Shown here: piece by piece, positions 9,732 through 18,816 of the stretch
Position numbering within the stretch: the stretch's first letter is position 1
Layout of the letters: each line of letters opens with the position of its first letter
NCBI GenBank assembly: GCA_031317595.1
Contig: JANCMB010000001.1
Location: 1,420,971 to 1,484,970, forward strand
Length of the DNA stretch: 64,000 nucleotides
Reading direction: 5' to 3'
Origin: Glutamicibacter sp. PS
GTDB lineage: Bacteria; Actinomycetota; Actinomycetes; Actinomycetales; Micrococcaceae
Notes under the pieces: generated by a model
Databases searched by the model: none
The model's input: the letters and a program-made list of their open reading frames with translations, nothing else
What the model was told of the DNA's origin: nothing
Position numbers and translations under genes: made by a program

Positions 9732-10564
9732 CGCCCCTCCTGCTCCGCGCGGTTCGCGCCGTGATGATGTGTATGTGGGCCGCAGTCATCCAGCGAGGGC
9801 TGTCCGGCGACGACGATGATTTGCCCGTCGACGCGCAGCACCTTCACCGGTGCCTGGTAGAGCTCGCTGAGCACCTCGGAGCGCATCACCTCGTCGACGG
9901 TTCCGAGGTGGAAGCGGCCCCCGGCGAGGTAGAGGACGCGGTCGACGAAGGGCAGGATCGGGTTGATTTCGTGGGTGACGAAGATGACCGCCGCCTGCCG
10001 GTCCGCGGCCTGGCGGTGGATCACCTGACTGATGGCCTGCTGGTGGTGCAAATCCAGGCTCAGCAGCGGCTCATCGCAGAGCAGTACCTTCGGCTCGCCA
10101 GCTAGCGCCTGGGCGGCGCGCAGGCGTTGCTGCTCACCGCCGGAAAGCTCGGACACCACGCGGTCGGCGTAGCCGGTGGCGCCTACCAGCTCAAGCAGTT
10201 CGGCCACGCGGGTGCGCATCGCGCGGCGGCCGAGCCGCACACCCCATCGCGTGCCGTCGACGCCCAGAGCCACCAAGTCTCGGGCCCTAAGTGGCACATT
10301 GTCGCCGAAGGGGCGCTGCTGCGGGATGAGTCCGACGAGGTCGGAGCCGCGGCGCACCGGTTCACCGGCAATGTGCACGGAGCCGGAGTTTAGCGTGGTG
10401 GTGCCGAGCATCGTGTTGATGAAGCTGGTTTTGCCAGACCCGTTGGGGCCCAGCACGGCGATGAATTCGCCGGGGCGTACCTGTAAGTTCAGCTCATCCC
10501 ACAAGACGCGGTCGCCAAAGGCTAGGCGCGCGTCGTTAAAGGACACGATGGGTGTGCTGGTCAT
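9728..10564 (-). CDS. znuC: Zinc/manganese ABC transporter ATPase (ZnuC type)
   Basis: A 278-residue ABC ATPase. Walker A GPNGSGKTS is near residue 39, the signature LSGGEQQR is near residue 145, Walker B VLLCDEP follows, and the switch His is in FVTHE. The C-terminus is His-rich (CGPHTHHHGAN) and could bind metal. It powers the ABC-3 permease downstream. No binding-protein gene (znuA) lies upstream before the next gene at 10781, so that subunit must be encoded elsewhere. Confidence 0.88.
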   Translation of the reverse strand: MTSTPIVSFNDARLAFGDRVLWDELNLQVRPGEFIAVLGPNGSGKTSFINTMLGTTTLNSGSVHIAGEPVRRGSDLVGLIPQQRPFGDNVPLRARDLVALGVDGTRWGVRLGRRAMRTRVAELLELVGATGYADRVVSELSGGEQQRLRAAQALAGEPKVLLCDEPLLSLDLHHQQAISQVIHRQAADRQAAVIFVTHEINPILPFVDRVLYLAGGRFHLGTVDEVMRSEVLSELYQAPVKVLRVDGQIIVVAGQPSLDDCGPHTHHHGANRAEQEGR

Positions 10565-10687
10565 ATGTGGTTCCCCAACTCAAGTTGGTCCGCCTGCACC
10601 GATCAGGGGTGGCGGGCCGCAATAAAGGCTTAGGCACCGGCCGCCGGCGCCGCGAGTGGTGTCATCGGCGGCAGGGGTGCGGCTAAA

Positions 10688-10717
10688 AGTCTAGCGCAAA
10701 TGAGATTCGTTCGCATT
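10688..10717 (-). promoter_or_regulatory. Candidate Zur/Fur box overlapping the znuCB promoter
   Basis: An imperfect inverted repeat, AATGAGA-N5-TCGCATT, lies at 10699-10717, and a good actinobacterial -10 hexamer (TAGACT on the minus strand) lies at 10688-10693. The repeat occupies the -35 zone, about 135 bases upstream of znuC, so a bound repressor would block RNA polymerase. The repeat resembles Fur-superfamily operators in length and symmetry. Assigning it to Zur is an inference from the neighbouring genes. Confidence 0.45.
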
Positions 10718-10729
10718 ACACGGCGCGAC

Positions 10730-10762
10730 GGCCCGCCGCCCACTAAGGGTGGACGACGGGCC
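10730..10762 (-). terminator. Hairpin after the CBS-domain gene pair
   Basis: A GGCCCG...CGGGCC inverted repeat with inner CCAC/GTGG pairs and a five-base loop lies just beyond the stop codon at 10781. There is no U-tract, so it is at best a weak intrinsic terminator. Confidence 0.4.
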
Positions 10763-10780
10763 GGCGCCTAGCGGTAACCG

Positions 10781-11842
10781 TTAGCGCTCTTGGCGCGGGG
10801 CGTGGCGCTTCTTGGTGGTGTCGCTGATCTCGCCGACGAGCACCTCGATTACGTCCTCGAGGAAGAGCACGCCTATGGTGGCGCCGGATTCGTCGACCAC
10901 CGCCGAGAGGTGATTACCTCCACTACGCATACTCTGCAACGCCTGCTCGATCTCCTCATCGGCCCCCACCCGGCCTAGGGCGCGGGTGGGCACGTCAAGC
11001 ATCGGCTCGGTGGCGTGCGCGTCGTCGACCAACATGACATCTTTCACATGCCAGTAGCCCACCGGCACCTCCTGCTCGGTGACCAGCAACCGCGAGAAGC
11101 CGGTTTTAGACACCTTCTTCTCAAAGTCGCGGGCCGTGCACTGACCACGCTCAAGGGTGAACAGGTCATCCAGCGGCACCATCGCGGTGCGGGCGGTGAC
11201 GCTGGAGAACTCCAGCGCCATGCGCAGCCGCGAGGCGTGCTCATCCTCCAAGGTGCCTTCCTGGCGCGAGGTGTCGATAATCGAGCGGACCTCGGCGGCG
11301 GTGTAGGTCGAAGAGACCTCATCCTGGGCTTGCACGCCAAAGGCCTTGAGCACCAGGTTCGCCGAGCCGTTGAGCAGGACGATCAGCGGCTTGAGCACCT
11401 TGGACAGCCCCACCAGCGGCGCGGCCAGAAGCAGCACGGCCTTATCGGCCACCGACACCGACACGTTCTTCGGGATCATTTCGCCGAAAGTCACGTGCAG
11501 GAAGGTCACCAACACCAGAGCGATGAGGAAACCTGCGGTGTCCGCCGCCGCGTCCGGAACACCCGCGGCATGCAGCGGGATACCGATCAAGTGGTGAATG
11601 GCCGGTTCCGAAATATTCAAGATCAGCAGCGAGCAGACGGTGATGCCCAGCTGGCAGACCGCCAGCATCCCCGAGACATGCTCCATCGCATAGAGGGCAA
11701 CCTTCGCCCGGCGATTACCCTCGTCGGCCAACGGCTCAATCTGCGAACGTCGGGCACTCATCACCGCGAATTCGCTGGCGACAAAGAAGGCGTTGCCCGC
11801 CAACAGCACCACGAGCCAAATCAATCCCATGACGTCGCTCAT
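10781..11842 (-). CDS. CNNM/hemolysin-family membrane protein with CBS domains
   Basis: The 353-residue product has an N-terminal DUF21 transmembrane domain (GLIWLVVLLAGNAFFVASEF) including the conserved FGEMIPKN stretch, followed by a CBS-domain pair (residues about 205-340). It lacks the CorC_HlyC tail present in its neighbour. Members of this family act in magnesium/cobalt efflux or its control. It is the second gene of a two-gene unit whose frames overlap by four bases at 11839-11842, probably giving a paired complex. Confidence 0.85.
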   Translation of the reverse strand: MSDVMGLIWLVVLLAGNAFFVASEFAVMSARRSQIEPLADEGNRRAKVALYAMEHVSGMLAVCQLGITVCSLLILNISEPAIHHLIGIPLHAAGVPDAAADTAGFLIALVLVTFLHVTFGEMIPKNVSVSVADKAVLLLAAPLVGLSKVLKPLIVLLNGSANLVLKAFGVQAQDEVSSTYTAAEVRSIIDTSRQEGTLEDEHASRLRMALEFSSVTARTAMVPLDDLFTLERGQCTARDFEKKVSKTGFSRLLVTEQEVPVGYWHVKDVMLVDDAHATEPMLDVPTRALGRVGADEEIEQALQSMRSGGNHLSAVVDESGATIGVLFLEDVIEVLVGEISDTTKKRHAPRQER

Positions 11843-13197
11843 GCCGACTCCCCCTCACTCGACGAGGCGGCGTCGTCCTCGGCATCGGCGTCATCCGGCG
11901 ACGGGGCCGGGGTGAAGCGCACCCAGGCCACGCGTCGGCCGTCGAGCTCGGTGACGGTGAACCGTCCGGACTCGGCGGTGACCTCGTCCCCCAGTTCGGC
12001 AACCCGGCCCAGCTCGGCCAGCATGTAACCGCCAACGGTGTCGTAGGCGGCGTCATCGGCGATCACGTCGTTGCCGAGCAGCTCGTTGACCTCGTCGGGG
12101 CGAAACATGCCGGGCAGCAGCCAAGAACCACCGGGCTCATGCACGGCCAGCTCCTCATCCTCATCGTGTTCGTCGGATACCTCCCCGACGATCTCTTCGA
12201 CGAGGTCCTCCAGGGTGACCAGGCCGGCCGTTCCCCCGTATTCATCCATCACGATGGCCAGCTGATATTCGGCCTCGCGCAACTGCTCGAGCAAGACGTC
12301 CAGGTGGATGGTCTCCGGCACGTAGAGCGGGTCCTTGGCGAACTCGCCGACCTGCAGCGCCCCACGGCGTTCCCGCGGCACTGAGACGATGTTTTTCACA
12401 TGGCAGACGCCCTGGATTTCATCGGTGGAGCCCTCGGTGACCGGGAAGCGGGAGAAACCGGTTTCGGCGCTCATCGCAATCAATTCCGACAGCGCAGCCT
12501 GCGAGTCAATGGTGCTCAGCGAGGTGCGTGGGGTCATCACGTCTGCGGCGGTCCGCTCAGAAAATTCAATGGTGGACTCCACAAAGCGCGCGGTCTGCAC
12601 ATCCAAGGTACCCAGTTCGGCCGAACGGCGCACCAAGGACGCGAGCTCCTGGGCGCTACGCGCCGCAGAGATTTCCTCCTTGGCCTCCAGGCCGAAGAAA
12701 CGGTGCAGCACCGCGTTGGAGAAGCCGTTGAGCAGGGCGATGGCCGGCTTGAATATGGCGGTAAACACCAGCTGCGGACGCGCCAAGGCCCGGCCGACGG
12801 CCATCGACTTGGCGATGGAGAGGTTCTTCGGCACCAGCTCGCCGATCAGCATCGAGAGCAGTGTGGCCAAAACCATCGAGACCACCAGCGATAGGGCGGA
12901 CGAGGAGGCCTCGCCAAGGTTCACCGCCGTTAGCAGCGGCGAGAGCAGTGAACTCAACGCCGGTTCCAACACGTAGCCGGTGAGCAATGTGGTCAAGGTA
13001 ATGCCCAGCTGGCAGGAGGAAAGCTGGGTGGACAGTGTGCCTAGGCACTGCAGCAGCGGTTTGGCGCCGTGGTCGCCGGCATCCACCGCTTGCTGGACCG
13101 TCGCCTTATCGAGGGCGACCAATGAGAATTCGACGGCAACGAAGAAGCCGGTGCCAAGAATGAGTAAGAATCCGAAAAGGAGAAATAACCAGTCCAT
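11839..13197 (-). CDS. CNNM/hemolysin-family protein with CBS and CorC_HlyC domains
   Basis: The 452-residue product has an N-terminal DUF21 region (LLFGFLLILGTGFFVAVEFSLVALD, then IGELVPKNL), two CBS motifs (VMTPRTSLSTID and LEDLVEEIVGEVSDEHD) and a C-terminal CorC_HlyC domain (residues about 345-430). The end is acidic and Ser-rich. It is the full-length partner of the shorter paralogue downstream. Expected location is the cytoplasmic membrane, with a role in divalent cation homeostasis. It is divergent from kgd across a 447-base gap. Confidence 0.87.
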   Translation of the reverse strand: MDWLFLLFGFLLILGTGFFVAVEFSLVALDKATVQQAVDAGDHGAKPLLQCLGTLSTQLSSCQLGITLTTLLTGYVLEPALSSLLSPLLTAVNLGEASSSALSLVVSMVLATLLSMLIGELVPKNLSIAKSMAVGRALARPQLVFTAIFKPAIALLNGFSNAVLHRFFGLEAKEEISAARSAQELASLVRRSAELGTLDVQTARFVESTIEFSERTAADVMTPRTSLSTIDSQAALSELIAMSAETGFSRFPVTEGSTDEIQGVCHVKNIVSVPRERRGALQVGEFAKDPLYVPETIHLDVLLEQLREAEYQLAIVMDEYGGTAGLVTLEDLVEEIVGEVSDEHDEDEELAVHEPGGSWLLPGMFRPDEVNELLGNDVIADDAAYDTVGGYMLAELGRVAELGDEVTAESGRFTVTELDGRRVAWVRFTPAPSPDDADAEDDAASSSEGESA

Positions 13198-13644
13198 CGG
13201 CGTCTAGTACCGCCGCCAATGTTGGGAAAGATCAGATGGTGTTGCTCGCCAAGGGCAACTGGAAGGCTCCAATCCGGCGGAGGCAGACACCGCGGAACGC
13301 TGGGTTATGCCGGCGCTGCGCTCGATGGCGTCGGGCCGGTTGGCAGAATGAATTTTCATAGTGCGCCCCAGTCTAACCAATGGCTCAACCAAGTGCACCA
13401 CCGCAGCGGTAGTCGGAAGGTGAATTTTCGGGTTGCGGTGAACGGGCGGATTTCAGCGACGGACGGGGCCCGATGATGAGAATAGTGAGTTTGCCGACGC
13501 GTCGTGGCAAAGTTTCACCGAATGTCACTAGACTAGGGCGCAGGTCTAGAAATCTTGTGCTCAACGGCGGCCCTGTGCAACGTCCTGCCGGCCACCGTCG
13601 GCTCAAGCTAGAACACAGCAGAAATCAGGGAAGAGGCGTTGCAC
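13198..13644. other. Divergent intergenic region, CBS gene / kgd
   Basis: This non-coding gap carries the promoters for the CBS-protein pair (minus) and kgd (plus). The best plus-strand -10 is TAGACT at 13529-13534; I see no convincing -35. A strong Shine-Dalgarno, AGGGAAGAGG at 13627-13636, sits eight bases before the kgd GTG. Short open frames here have no recognisable product. Confidence 0.45.
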
Positions 13645-16600
13645 GTGCCAGAGCAAGCACACCACCGGCTGACCGAAGAGTTCGGTGGAAACGAGTGGCT
13701 AGTAGACGAGTTGTACCAGCAGTACCTCGTCGACAAGAACTCGGTCGATAAGAAATGGTGGGACATTTTCGAGTCCCTCAACTCCAACAACCAAACCCCG
13801 GCCTCCGCCGGCGCTCACGCGGCTCCAGCAGCCAGCGCACCGACAGCGTCGCAGCCGAAGGTCGAAGGTGCCCCGCGGGCCGCCGCTGAGGCCAAGCCGG
13901 CCACCGCACCGACCCCCGCCGCCCCAGCCCCAACCCCCGCCGCCGCCAAGTCCGAGGCGCCGGCCGCTAAGGAAGAGCCGACTCCTAAGACGGCACCGAT
14001 CCCGGCGCAAGCCCCGAAGGCCGTACCATCGAACACCCAGTTTGGTGAGGAGAAGCGCACCGTACTGCGCGGGCCGATGAAGGCCATCGCCACCAACATG
14101 GACGCGAGCCTCACCGTCCCGACCGCCACCACCGTGCGTGCGGTCCCGGCGAAGCTGATGATCGACAACCGCGTCGTCATTAATAACCACCTCAAGCGCG
14201 CTCGAGGCGGCAAGATCTCCTTCACCCACCTGATCGGCTTTGCCGTCGTGCGTGCACTGAAGCAGTTCCCTTCGATGAACGTGACCTATGACGTGGTCGA
14301 CGGCAAGCCCACCGCGGTCCAGCCGGCGCACGTGAACTTCGGTATCGCCATCGATATGCCGAAACCCGACGGCAGCCGCATGCTCGCGGTGCCGAATGTG
14401 AAGGCCGCCGAAACGCTGAGCTTCAACGAGTTCTGGACGACCTACGAGGACCTGATTAAGCGGGCCCGTAACAATAAGCTCACCGCCGATGACTACGCAG
14501 GCACCACCGTCTCACTGACCAACCCCGGCGGCATCGGCACCGTGCACTCGGTTCCGCGTCTGTCCAAGGGCCAGGCCGCCATCATCGGCGTCGGTGCACT
14601 GGAATACCCGGCCGAATACCGTGGCGCCGCGGAGTCCACCGTCGCTCGCTTGGGCGTGGGCAAGCACATCACGCTGACCTCCACCTACGACCACCGCGTC
14701 ATTCAGGGCGCCGGTTCCGGTGAGTTCCTCAAGCTCGTCGAATCGCTGCTGCTGGGCGAGCAGGGCTTCTACGACGAGATTTTCGAGCAGCTTCGCATCC
14801 CGTACGAGCCGGTGCGTTGGGCCGTGGACAACCAGGTCGACATCGACCTGCAGATCAACAAGGTTGCCCGCATCCAGCAGCTGATCCACTCCTACCGGGT
14901 CCGCGGTCACCTGATGGCCGACACCAACCCGCTCGAGTACGTCATGCGCCGGCACCCAGACCTGGACGTGCAGACCTACGGGCTGACCCTGTGGGATCTG
15001 GACCGCGAATGGGTCACCGGCGGACTGGGCGGCAAGGACCGGATGTTGCTACGCGACATCCTCGGTGTGCTGCGCGACGCGTACTGCCGCACCACCGGCC
15101 TGGAGTACATGCACCTGCAGGAGCCGGCCGAGCGCGAGTGGTTCCAGAGCCAGCTGGAGACCGGTTACGCCAAGCCCTCGCGCGACGAGCAGCTGCGGAT
15201 CCTTTCCAAGCTCAACGCCGCGGAGGCCTTCGAAGCCTTCCTGCAGACCAAGTTCGTCGGACAGAAGCGCTTCAGCCTCGAGGGCGGCGAGTCGCTGATC
15301 CCGTTGCTGGATGCGATCATTTCCGACGCCGCCGACGATCACCTCGACGAGGTAGCCATCGGTATGGCGCACCGCGGTCGTCTCAACGCGCTGACCAACA
15401 TTGCCGGCAAGACCTATGCTCAGGTCTTCCGCGAATTCGAGGGCACCGCGACCCCGGGCTCCGTGCAGGGTTCGGGCGATGTGAAGTACCACCTGGGCAC
15501 CGAGGGTTCCTACACCTCGGATGCCGGGAACCAGACCAAGGTGTACCTGGCCGCCAACCCCTCGCACCTCGAGGCCGTTGACCCGGTGCTTGAAGGCATT
15601 GTTCGCGCCAAGGAAGACCGCAACGGTGTGAAGAACTCCGTGCTGCCGATCCTGGTGCATGGCGACGCCGCCTTCGCCGGCCAGGGCGTGGTGGCCGAGG
15701 TACTGGCCATGAGCCAGCTGCCCGGCTACAAGACCGGCGGTACCGTGCATGTGATTGTGAACAACCAGATTGGCTTCACCACCGCACCGAGCTCCTCGCG
15801 CTCCAGCGAATACGCCACCGACGTGGCCCGCACCGTGCAGGCACCGATCTTCCACGTCAACGGGGATGACCCGGAGGCCGTGGTGCGCGCCGGCCAGATG
15901 GCCTTCGCCTACCGCCAGAAGTTCGGCAAGGACGTCGTCATCGACCTGGTCTGCTACCGCCGCCGCGGACACAACGAGGGCGATGACCCGTCGATGACCC
16001 AGCCGATCATGTACAACCTGATCGAGGCCAAGCGTTCGACGCGTAAGCTCTACACCGAAGCGCTGGTTGGTCGTGGTGATATCACCCAGGACGAGGCCGA
16101 TAACGCGCTGGCCGAATACAAAGCCAACCTGGAGCGCATCTTCGCCGAAACCCATGCGGCGCAGACCTCGCCGATTCCGATCATCACCCCGGGTTCGACC
16201 ATCAACGACCTGGAGAAGCCATTCGCTCAGGCCGCCGACGAACGCACCGTGGATGGTGCCCGTCCGAGCGCGATCAGCGCCGAGACCCTGGCCCACATCG
16301 GCAAGGCGCACCTGGCGGTGCCCGAGGGCTTCACCATGCACACCAAGCTCAAGTCGCTGCTGGAGCGTCGCGAAAAGATGAGCCGCGAGGGCGGCATCGA
16401 CTGGGGCTTCGCCGAGCTGCTGGCCCTGGGTTCGCTGTCCATGGAGGGTGTGCCGGTGCGTCTGGCCGGCCAGGATTCGCGCCGTGGCACCTTCGTACAG
16501 CGCCACTCGGTGTTCCACGACCGAATCACCGACGACGAGTGGTACCCGCTGCGCCACCTCAGCGAGGATCAGGCCCCGATCTGGATCTACGATTCGCTGT

Positions 16601-17415
16601 TGAGCGAATACGCCGCACTGGGCTTCGAGTACGGCTACTCGGTGGAGCGTCCGGATGCGCTGGTGATGTGGGAAGCCCAATTCGGTGACTTCGTGAACGG
16701 CGCGCAGACCATCATCGACGAGTTCATCTCCTCGGCCGAGCAGAAGTGGTCGCAGTCCTCCTCGCTGGTCATGCTGTTGCCGCACGGCTACGAGGGCCAG
16801 GGTCCGGATCACTCCTCGGCACGCATCGAGCGTTTCCTGCAGTTGTGCGCCGAGAACAACATGATCGTCGCCCAGCCTTCCACCGGTGCAAACCACTTCC
16901 ACCTGCTGCGTCGTCAGGCCTACGCTCGTCCGCGCAAGCCGCTGATCGTGTTCACCCCGAAGCAGCTGCTGCGTCTGAAGGCGGCCGCGAACTCGGTGGA
17001 GGACTTCACCACCGGTGGCTTCCAGGAGATCATCCCGGACAACACGGTGAACAACGCCGTGGCAGTGGACAAGGTGCTGCTGGTCTCCGGTCGCCTCTAC
17101 TACGATCTGGCCGCGGCACGCGCCAAGGCCGAGGACGAGAAGACCGCGATCATCCGCGTCGAGCAGCTCTACCCGGCACCGCTCGAGCAGCTCACCGCGG
17201 AACTGGCCAAGTACCCGAACGCGCAGGTCACCTGGGTACAGGACGAGCCGGCGAACCAGGGTCCGTGGCCGTTCATCGGGCTGTACATCGCCCCGCAGCT
17301 GGAGCAGAAGATCAACGTGGTCTCCCGCCCGGCATCGGCGGCCACCAGCGCCGGTACGGCCAAGCGGCACGAGGCCGAAGCCGCCGTGCTGATTCAGCAG
17401 GCCTTCGCCCGCTAA
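13645..17415 (+). CDS. kgd: Multifunctional 2-oxoglutarate decarboxylase/dehydrogenase Kgd (E1 with fused acyltransferase)
   Basis: A 1256-residue actinobacterial TCA-cycle enzyme. The order is: a short N-terminal E1 helix region (GGNEWLVDELYQQYL); an Ala/Pro-rich linker (about 50-130); an E2-type acyltransferase domain ending in TYDHRVIQGAGSGEFL near residue 346; then the thiamine-diphosphate E1 and transketolase domains (GMAHRGRLNAL near 575, GDAAFAGQGVVAE near 672). It oxidatively decarboxylates 2-oxoglutarate and passes succinyl groups on, with carboligase activity known in mycobacterial homologues. The GTG at 13645 is chosen over TTG 13639 because of its ideally placed ribosome site and the family start MPEQ. 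In this phylum activity is controlled by GarA/OdhI-type FHA proteins. Confidence 0.95.
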   Translation: MPEQAHHRLTEEFGGNEWLVDELYQQYLVDKNSVDKKWWDIFESLNSNNQTPASAGAHAAPAASAPTASQPKVEGAPRAAAEAKPATAPTPAAPAPTPAAAKSEAPAAKEEPTPKTAPIPAQAPKAVPSNTQFGEEKRTVLRGPMKAIATNMDASLTVPTATTVRAVPAKLMIDNRVVINNHLKRARGGKISFTHLIGFAVVRALKQFPSMNVTYDVVDGKPTAVQPAHVNFGIAIDMPKPDGSRMLAVPNVKAAETLSFNEFWTTYEDLIKRARNNKLTADDYAGTTVSLTNPGGIGTVHSVPRLSKGQAAIIGVGALEYPAEYRGAAESTVARLGVGKHITLTSTYDHRVIQGAGSGEFLKLVESLLLGEQGFYDEIFEQLRIPYEPVRWAVDNQVDIDLQINKVARIQQLIHSYRVRGHLMADTNPLEYVMRRHPDLDVQTYGLTLWDLDREWVTGGLGGKDRMLLRDILGVLRDAYCRTTGLEYMHLQEPAEREWFQSQLETGYAKPSRDEQLRILSKLNAAEAFEAFLQTKFVGQKRFSLEGGESLIPLLDAIISDAADDHLDEVAIGMAHRGRLNALTNIAGKTYAQVFREFEGTATPGSVQGSGDVKYHLGTEGSYTSDAGNQTKVYLAANPSHLEAVDPVLEGIVRAKEDRNGVKNSVLPILVHGDAAFAGQGVVAEVLAMSQLPGYKTGGTVHVIVNNQIGFTTAPSSSRSSEYATDVARTVQAPIFHVNGDDPEAVVRAGQMAFAYRQKFGKDVVIDLVCYRRRGHNEGDDPSMTQPIMYNLIEAKRSTRKLYTEALVGRGDITQDEADNALAEYKANLERIFAETHAAQTSPIPIITPGSTINDLEKPFAQAADERTVDGARPSAISAETLAHIGKAHLAVPEGFTMHTKLKSLLERREKMSREGGIDWGFAELLALGSLSMEGVPVRLAGQDSRRGTFVQRHSVFHDRITDDEWYPLRHLSEDQAPIWIYDSLLSEYAALGFEYGYSVERPDALVMWEAQFGDFVNGAQTIIDEFISSAEQKWSQSSSLVMLLPHGYEGQGPDHSSARIERFLQLCAENNMIVAQPSTGANHFHLLRRQAYARPRKPLIVFTPKQLLRLKAAANSVEDFTTGGFQEIIPDNTVNNAVAVDKVLLVSGRLYYDLAAARAKAEDEKTAIIRVEQLYPAPLEQLTAELAKYPNAQVTWVQDEPANQGPWPFIGLYIAPQLEQKINVVSRPASAATSAGTAKRHEAEAAVLIQQAFAR

Positions 17416-17425
17416 GCCGCCGGGT

Positions 17426-17503
17426 GTCGTCGGCAGTGCCCGACGACCCCAAACGCCACCAACGGTCGGCGACAAGGGATGCGCCCCCGTCGTCGGCCGT
17501 TGG
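17426..17503 (+). terminator. Tandem hairpins after kgd
   Basis: A perfect 8-bp stem (GTCGTCGG/CCGACGAC) at 17426-17447 is followed by a long imperfect stem starting CCAACGG at 17459 and closing with CCGTTGG at 17503. Together they probably end kgd transcription. No U-run is present, as is common in high-GC actinobacteria. Confidence 0.55.
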
Positions 17504-17613
17504 CCGTTAATCCGCAGTTGCGACGCGCGGTTCTGGCCGCTCACCTCCCCGGTCACAGGGCATCACACTGCTAGAGTTGAACTTCGTAAGACCCGCCGAC
17601 GAAAGGCTGCCCG

Positions 17614-18219
17614 TTGGAGCTACGCACCATCCGCATCACCGCACTCGGCGACGAGTTACTGGCCGGACACGGTGACCCACGGGCTCTGGGCTGGTTTGGA
17701 CGGGTTATGGCCCGTACCCAGGACCCGGCACTGCGCTTGCAGTCCTTCGTGTTGGCGGCCCCCGGTGAGGGGAGCGAAGCCCTCGCCGAACGCTGGCTTG
17801 GCGAAGCCAACCGTCGCTTTGGTGATCTGGTGGAAAACCGGCTAGTCATTGCCCTCTCGGACCGTGATGTCGATCTCGAGGTCTCAACCGCGCGCAGCCG
17901 CCTGAATCTGGCCAATATTCTGGATTCGGCCTCACAGATGAACATTAAGGCGTTGCTGGTCGGTCCGGCCCCCGGACTGGACGAGGCACGCAATGAGCGG
18001 GTGGCCGAACTCAACCGGGTGTTTGCCGATGTGGCCATGCGACGCAACCACCACTACGTCGACACCTTCACCCCACTGCGTCAGCATGCGCAATGGCGCA
18101 GTGACCTCTCCTCCAACGGCGGACTGCCGGGGCAGGCCGGCTACGGGCTGATGGCCTGGCTCGTGCTGCACCGCGGCTGGTATTCCTGGCTGGGGCTCCC
18201 CGAGCCAAGCGCCGGCTAA
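17614..18219 (+). CDS. GDSL/SGNH-fold protein lacking catalytic residues
   Basis: This 201-residue protein follows the SGNH hydrolase layout: ITALGDELLAGHGDPRALGW at the start where GDSL normally lies, and a C-terminal GGLPGQAGYGLMAWL in place of the usual DxxHPxxxGY. The nucleophile Ser of block I is Glu, and neither the Asp nor the His of block V is visible. It is therefore probably not an esterase, although it keeps the fold. TTG 17614 is the start, with GAAAGG ten bases upstream. It stands between kgd and the bL37 gene. A binding or regulatory role is possible; none is shown. Confidence 0.7.
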   Translation: MELRTIRITALGDELLAGHGDPRALGWFGRVMARTQDPALRLQSFVLAAPGEGSEALAERWLGEANRRFGDLVENRLVIALSDRDVDLEVSTARSRLNLANILDSASQMNIKALLVGPAPGLDEARNERVAELNRVFADVAMRRNHHYVDTFTPLRQHAQWRSDLSSNGGLPGQAGYGLMAWLVLHRGWYSWLGLPEPSAG

Positions 18220-18397
18220 CTCCGCCGCGGACTCGTCGTCCTTCGACGCACGGCGGGCCCGCCGAGCCTGACGCCACGTGCCCCGGAAGGGCGCCGCGCG
18301 TTAGGAGAATGGCGGCCAAATGTGAAAGACTATCCTTCGGCCCGAATGCACTCGTGGACGTGCACGGGATCTCGTAAGAATCCGCAAAGGAGTCACC

Positions 18398-18472
18398 ATG
18401 TCGAAGCGCGCACGCAAGCGTCGCGATCGCAAGCGTGGCGGTGCCAACCACGGCAAGCGCCCTAACGCCTAA
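18398..18472 (+). CDS. 50S ribosomal protein bL37
   Basis: A 24-codon gene encodes a very basic peptide that begins MSKRARKRRDRKRGG and ends ANHGKRPNA. It matches the actinobacterial large-subunit protein bL37, first seen in mycobacterial ribosome structures, whose ANHGKRPNA end is highly conserved. An AAAGGAG ribosome site lies eight bases before the ATG. A strong terminator follows directly. The gene is easily missed by annotation because of its length. Confidence 0.9.
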   Translation: MSKRARKRRDRKRGGANHGKRPNA

Positions 18473-18485
18473 GCGACGCATAGGC

Positions 18486-18528
18486 AAACCCCGCAGCACC
18501 CGGAGATTGACCGGGAGCGGCGGGGTTT
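18486..18528. terminator. Bidirectional terminator between bL37 and rsrA
   Basis: AAACCCCGC pairs exactly with GCGGGGTTT around an inner CCCGG/CCGGG pair, and the sequence beyond is T-rich on the plus strand. It separates the convergent bL37 and rsrA genes and probably serves both. Confidence 0.8.
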
Positions 18529-18553
18529 CACTTTATTAAAATGTGCTAGGCCG

Positions 18554-18814
18554 TTAGTGGCCGGACTCCACGCGGATCTGCGAAATACGGGTGATGATAT
18601 TCGCCTTGAGCTGCTCCGGGGCGACCTCCTGGCAGCTGCGGCGCACCACCGAACGGATGATGCATTCCAGATCGTACTGCTCGGTGCACTCGCTGCAATG
18701 CTCAAGGTGAGCGCGCACCTCCTTCAGATCCTCAAGGGTCAACGCACCGTCCAAATACTCGTAGATGCGCACGATGCGCGAATCGGCGCAATCTCCCAAT
18801 GAATGGCAATCCAT
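18554..18814 (-). CDS. rsrA: Zinc-binding anti-sigma factor RsrA
   Basis: An 86-residue protein of the ZAS family. The HxxxCxxC motif is His36, Cys40 and Cys43 (HLEHCSEC), with Cys3 and Cys9 available as the fourth thiol. RsrA holds SigR inactive in the reduced, zinc-bound state. Oxidation forms a disulfide, releases zinc and frees the sigma factor. It is encoded two bases after its cognate sigma gene, so the two are made together. Confidence 0.92.
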   Translation of the reverse strand: MDCHSLGDCADSRIVRIYEYLDGALTLEDLKEVRAHLEHCSECTEQYDLECIIRSVVRRSCQEVAPEQLKANIITRISQIRVESGH

Positions 18815-18816
18815 AA

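Noticed and set aside
15049-17556. 835-codon open frame opposite kgd
   Set aside because: Antisense shadow of a strongly biased gene; no recognisable protein.
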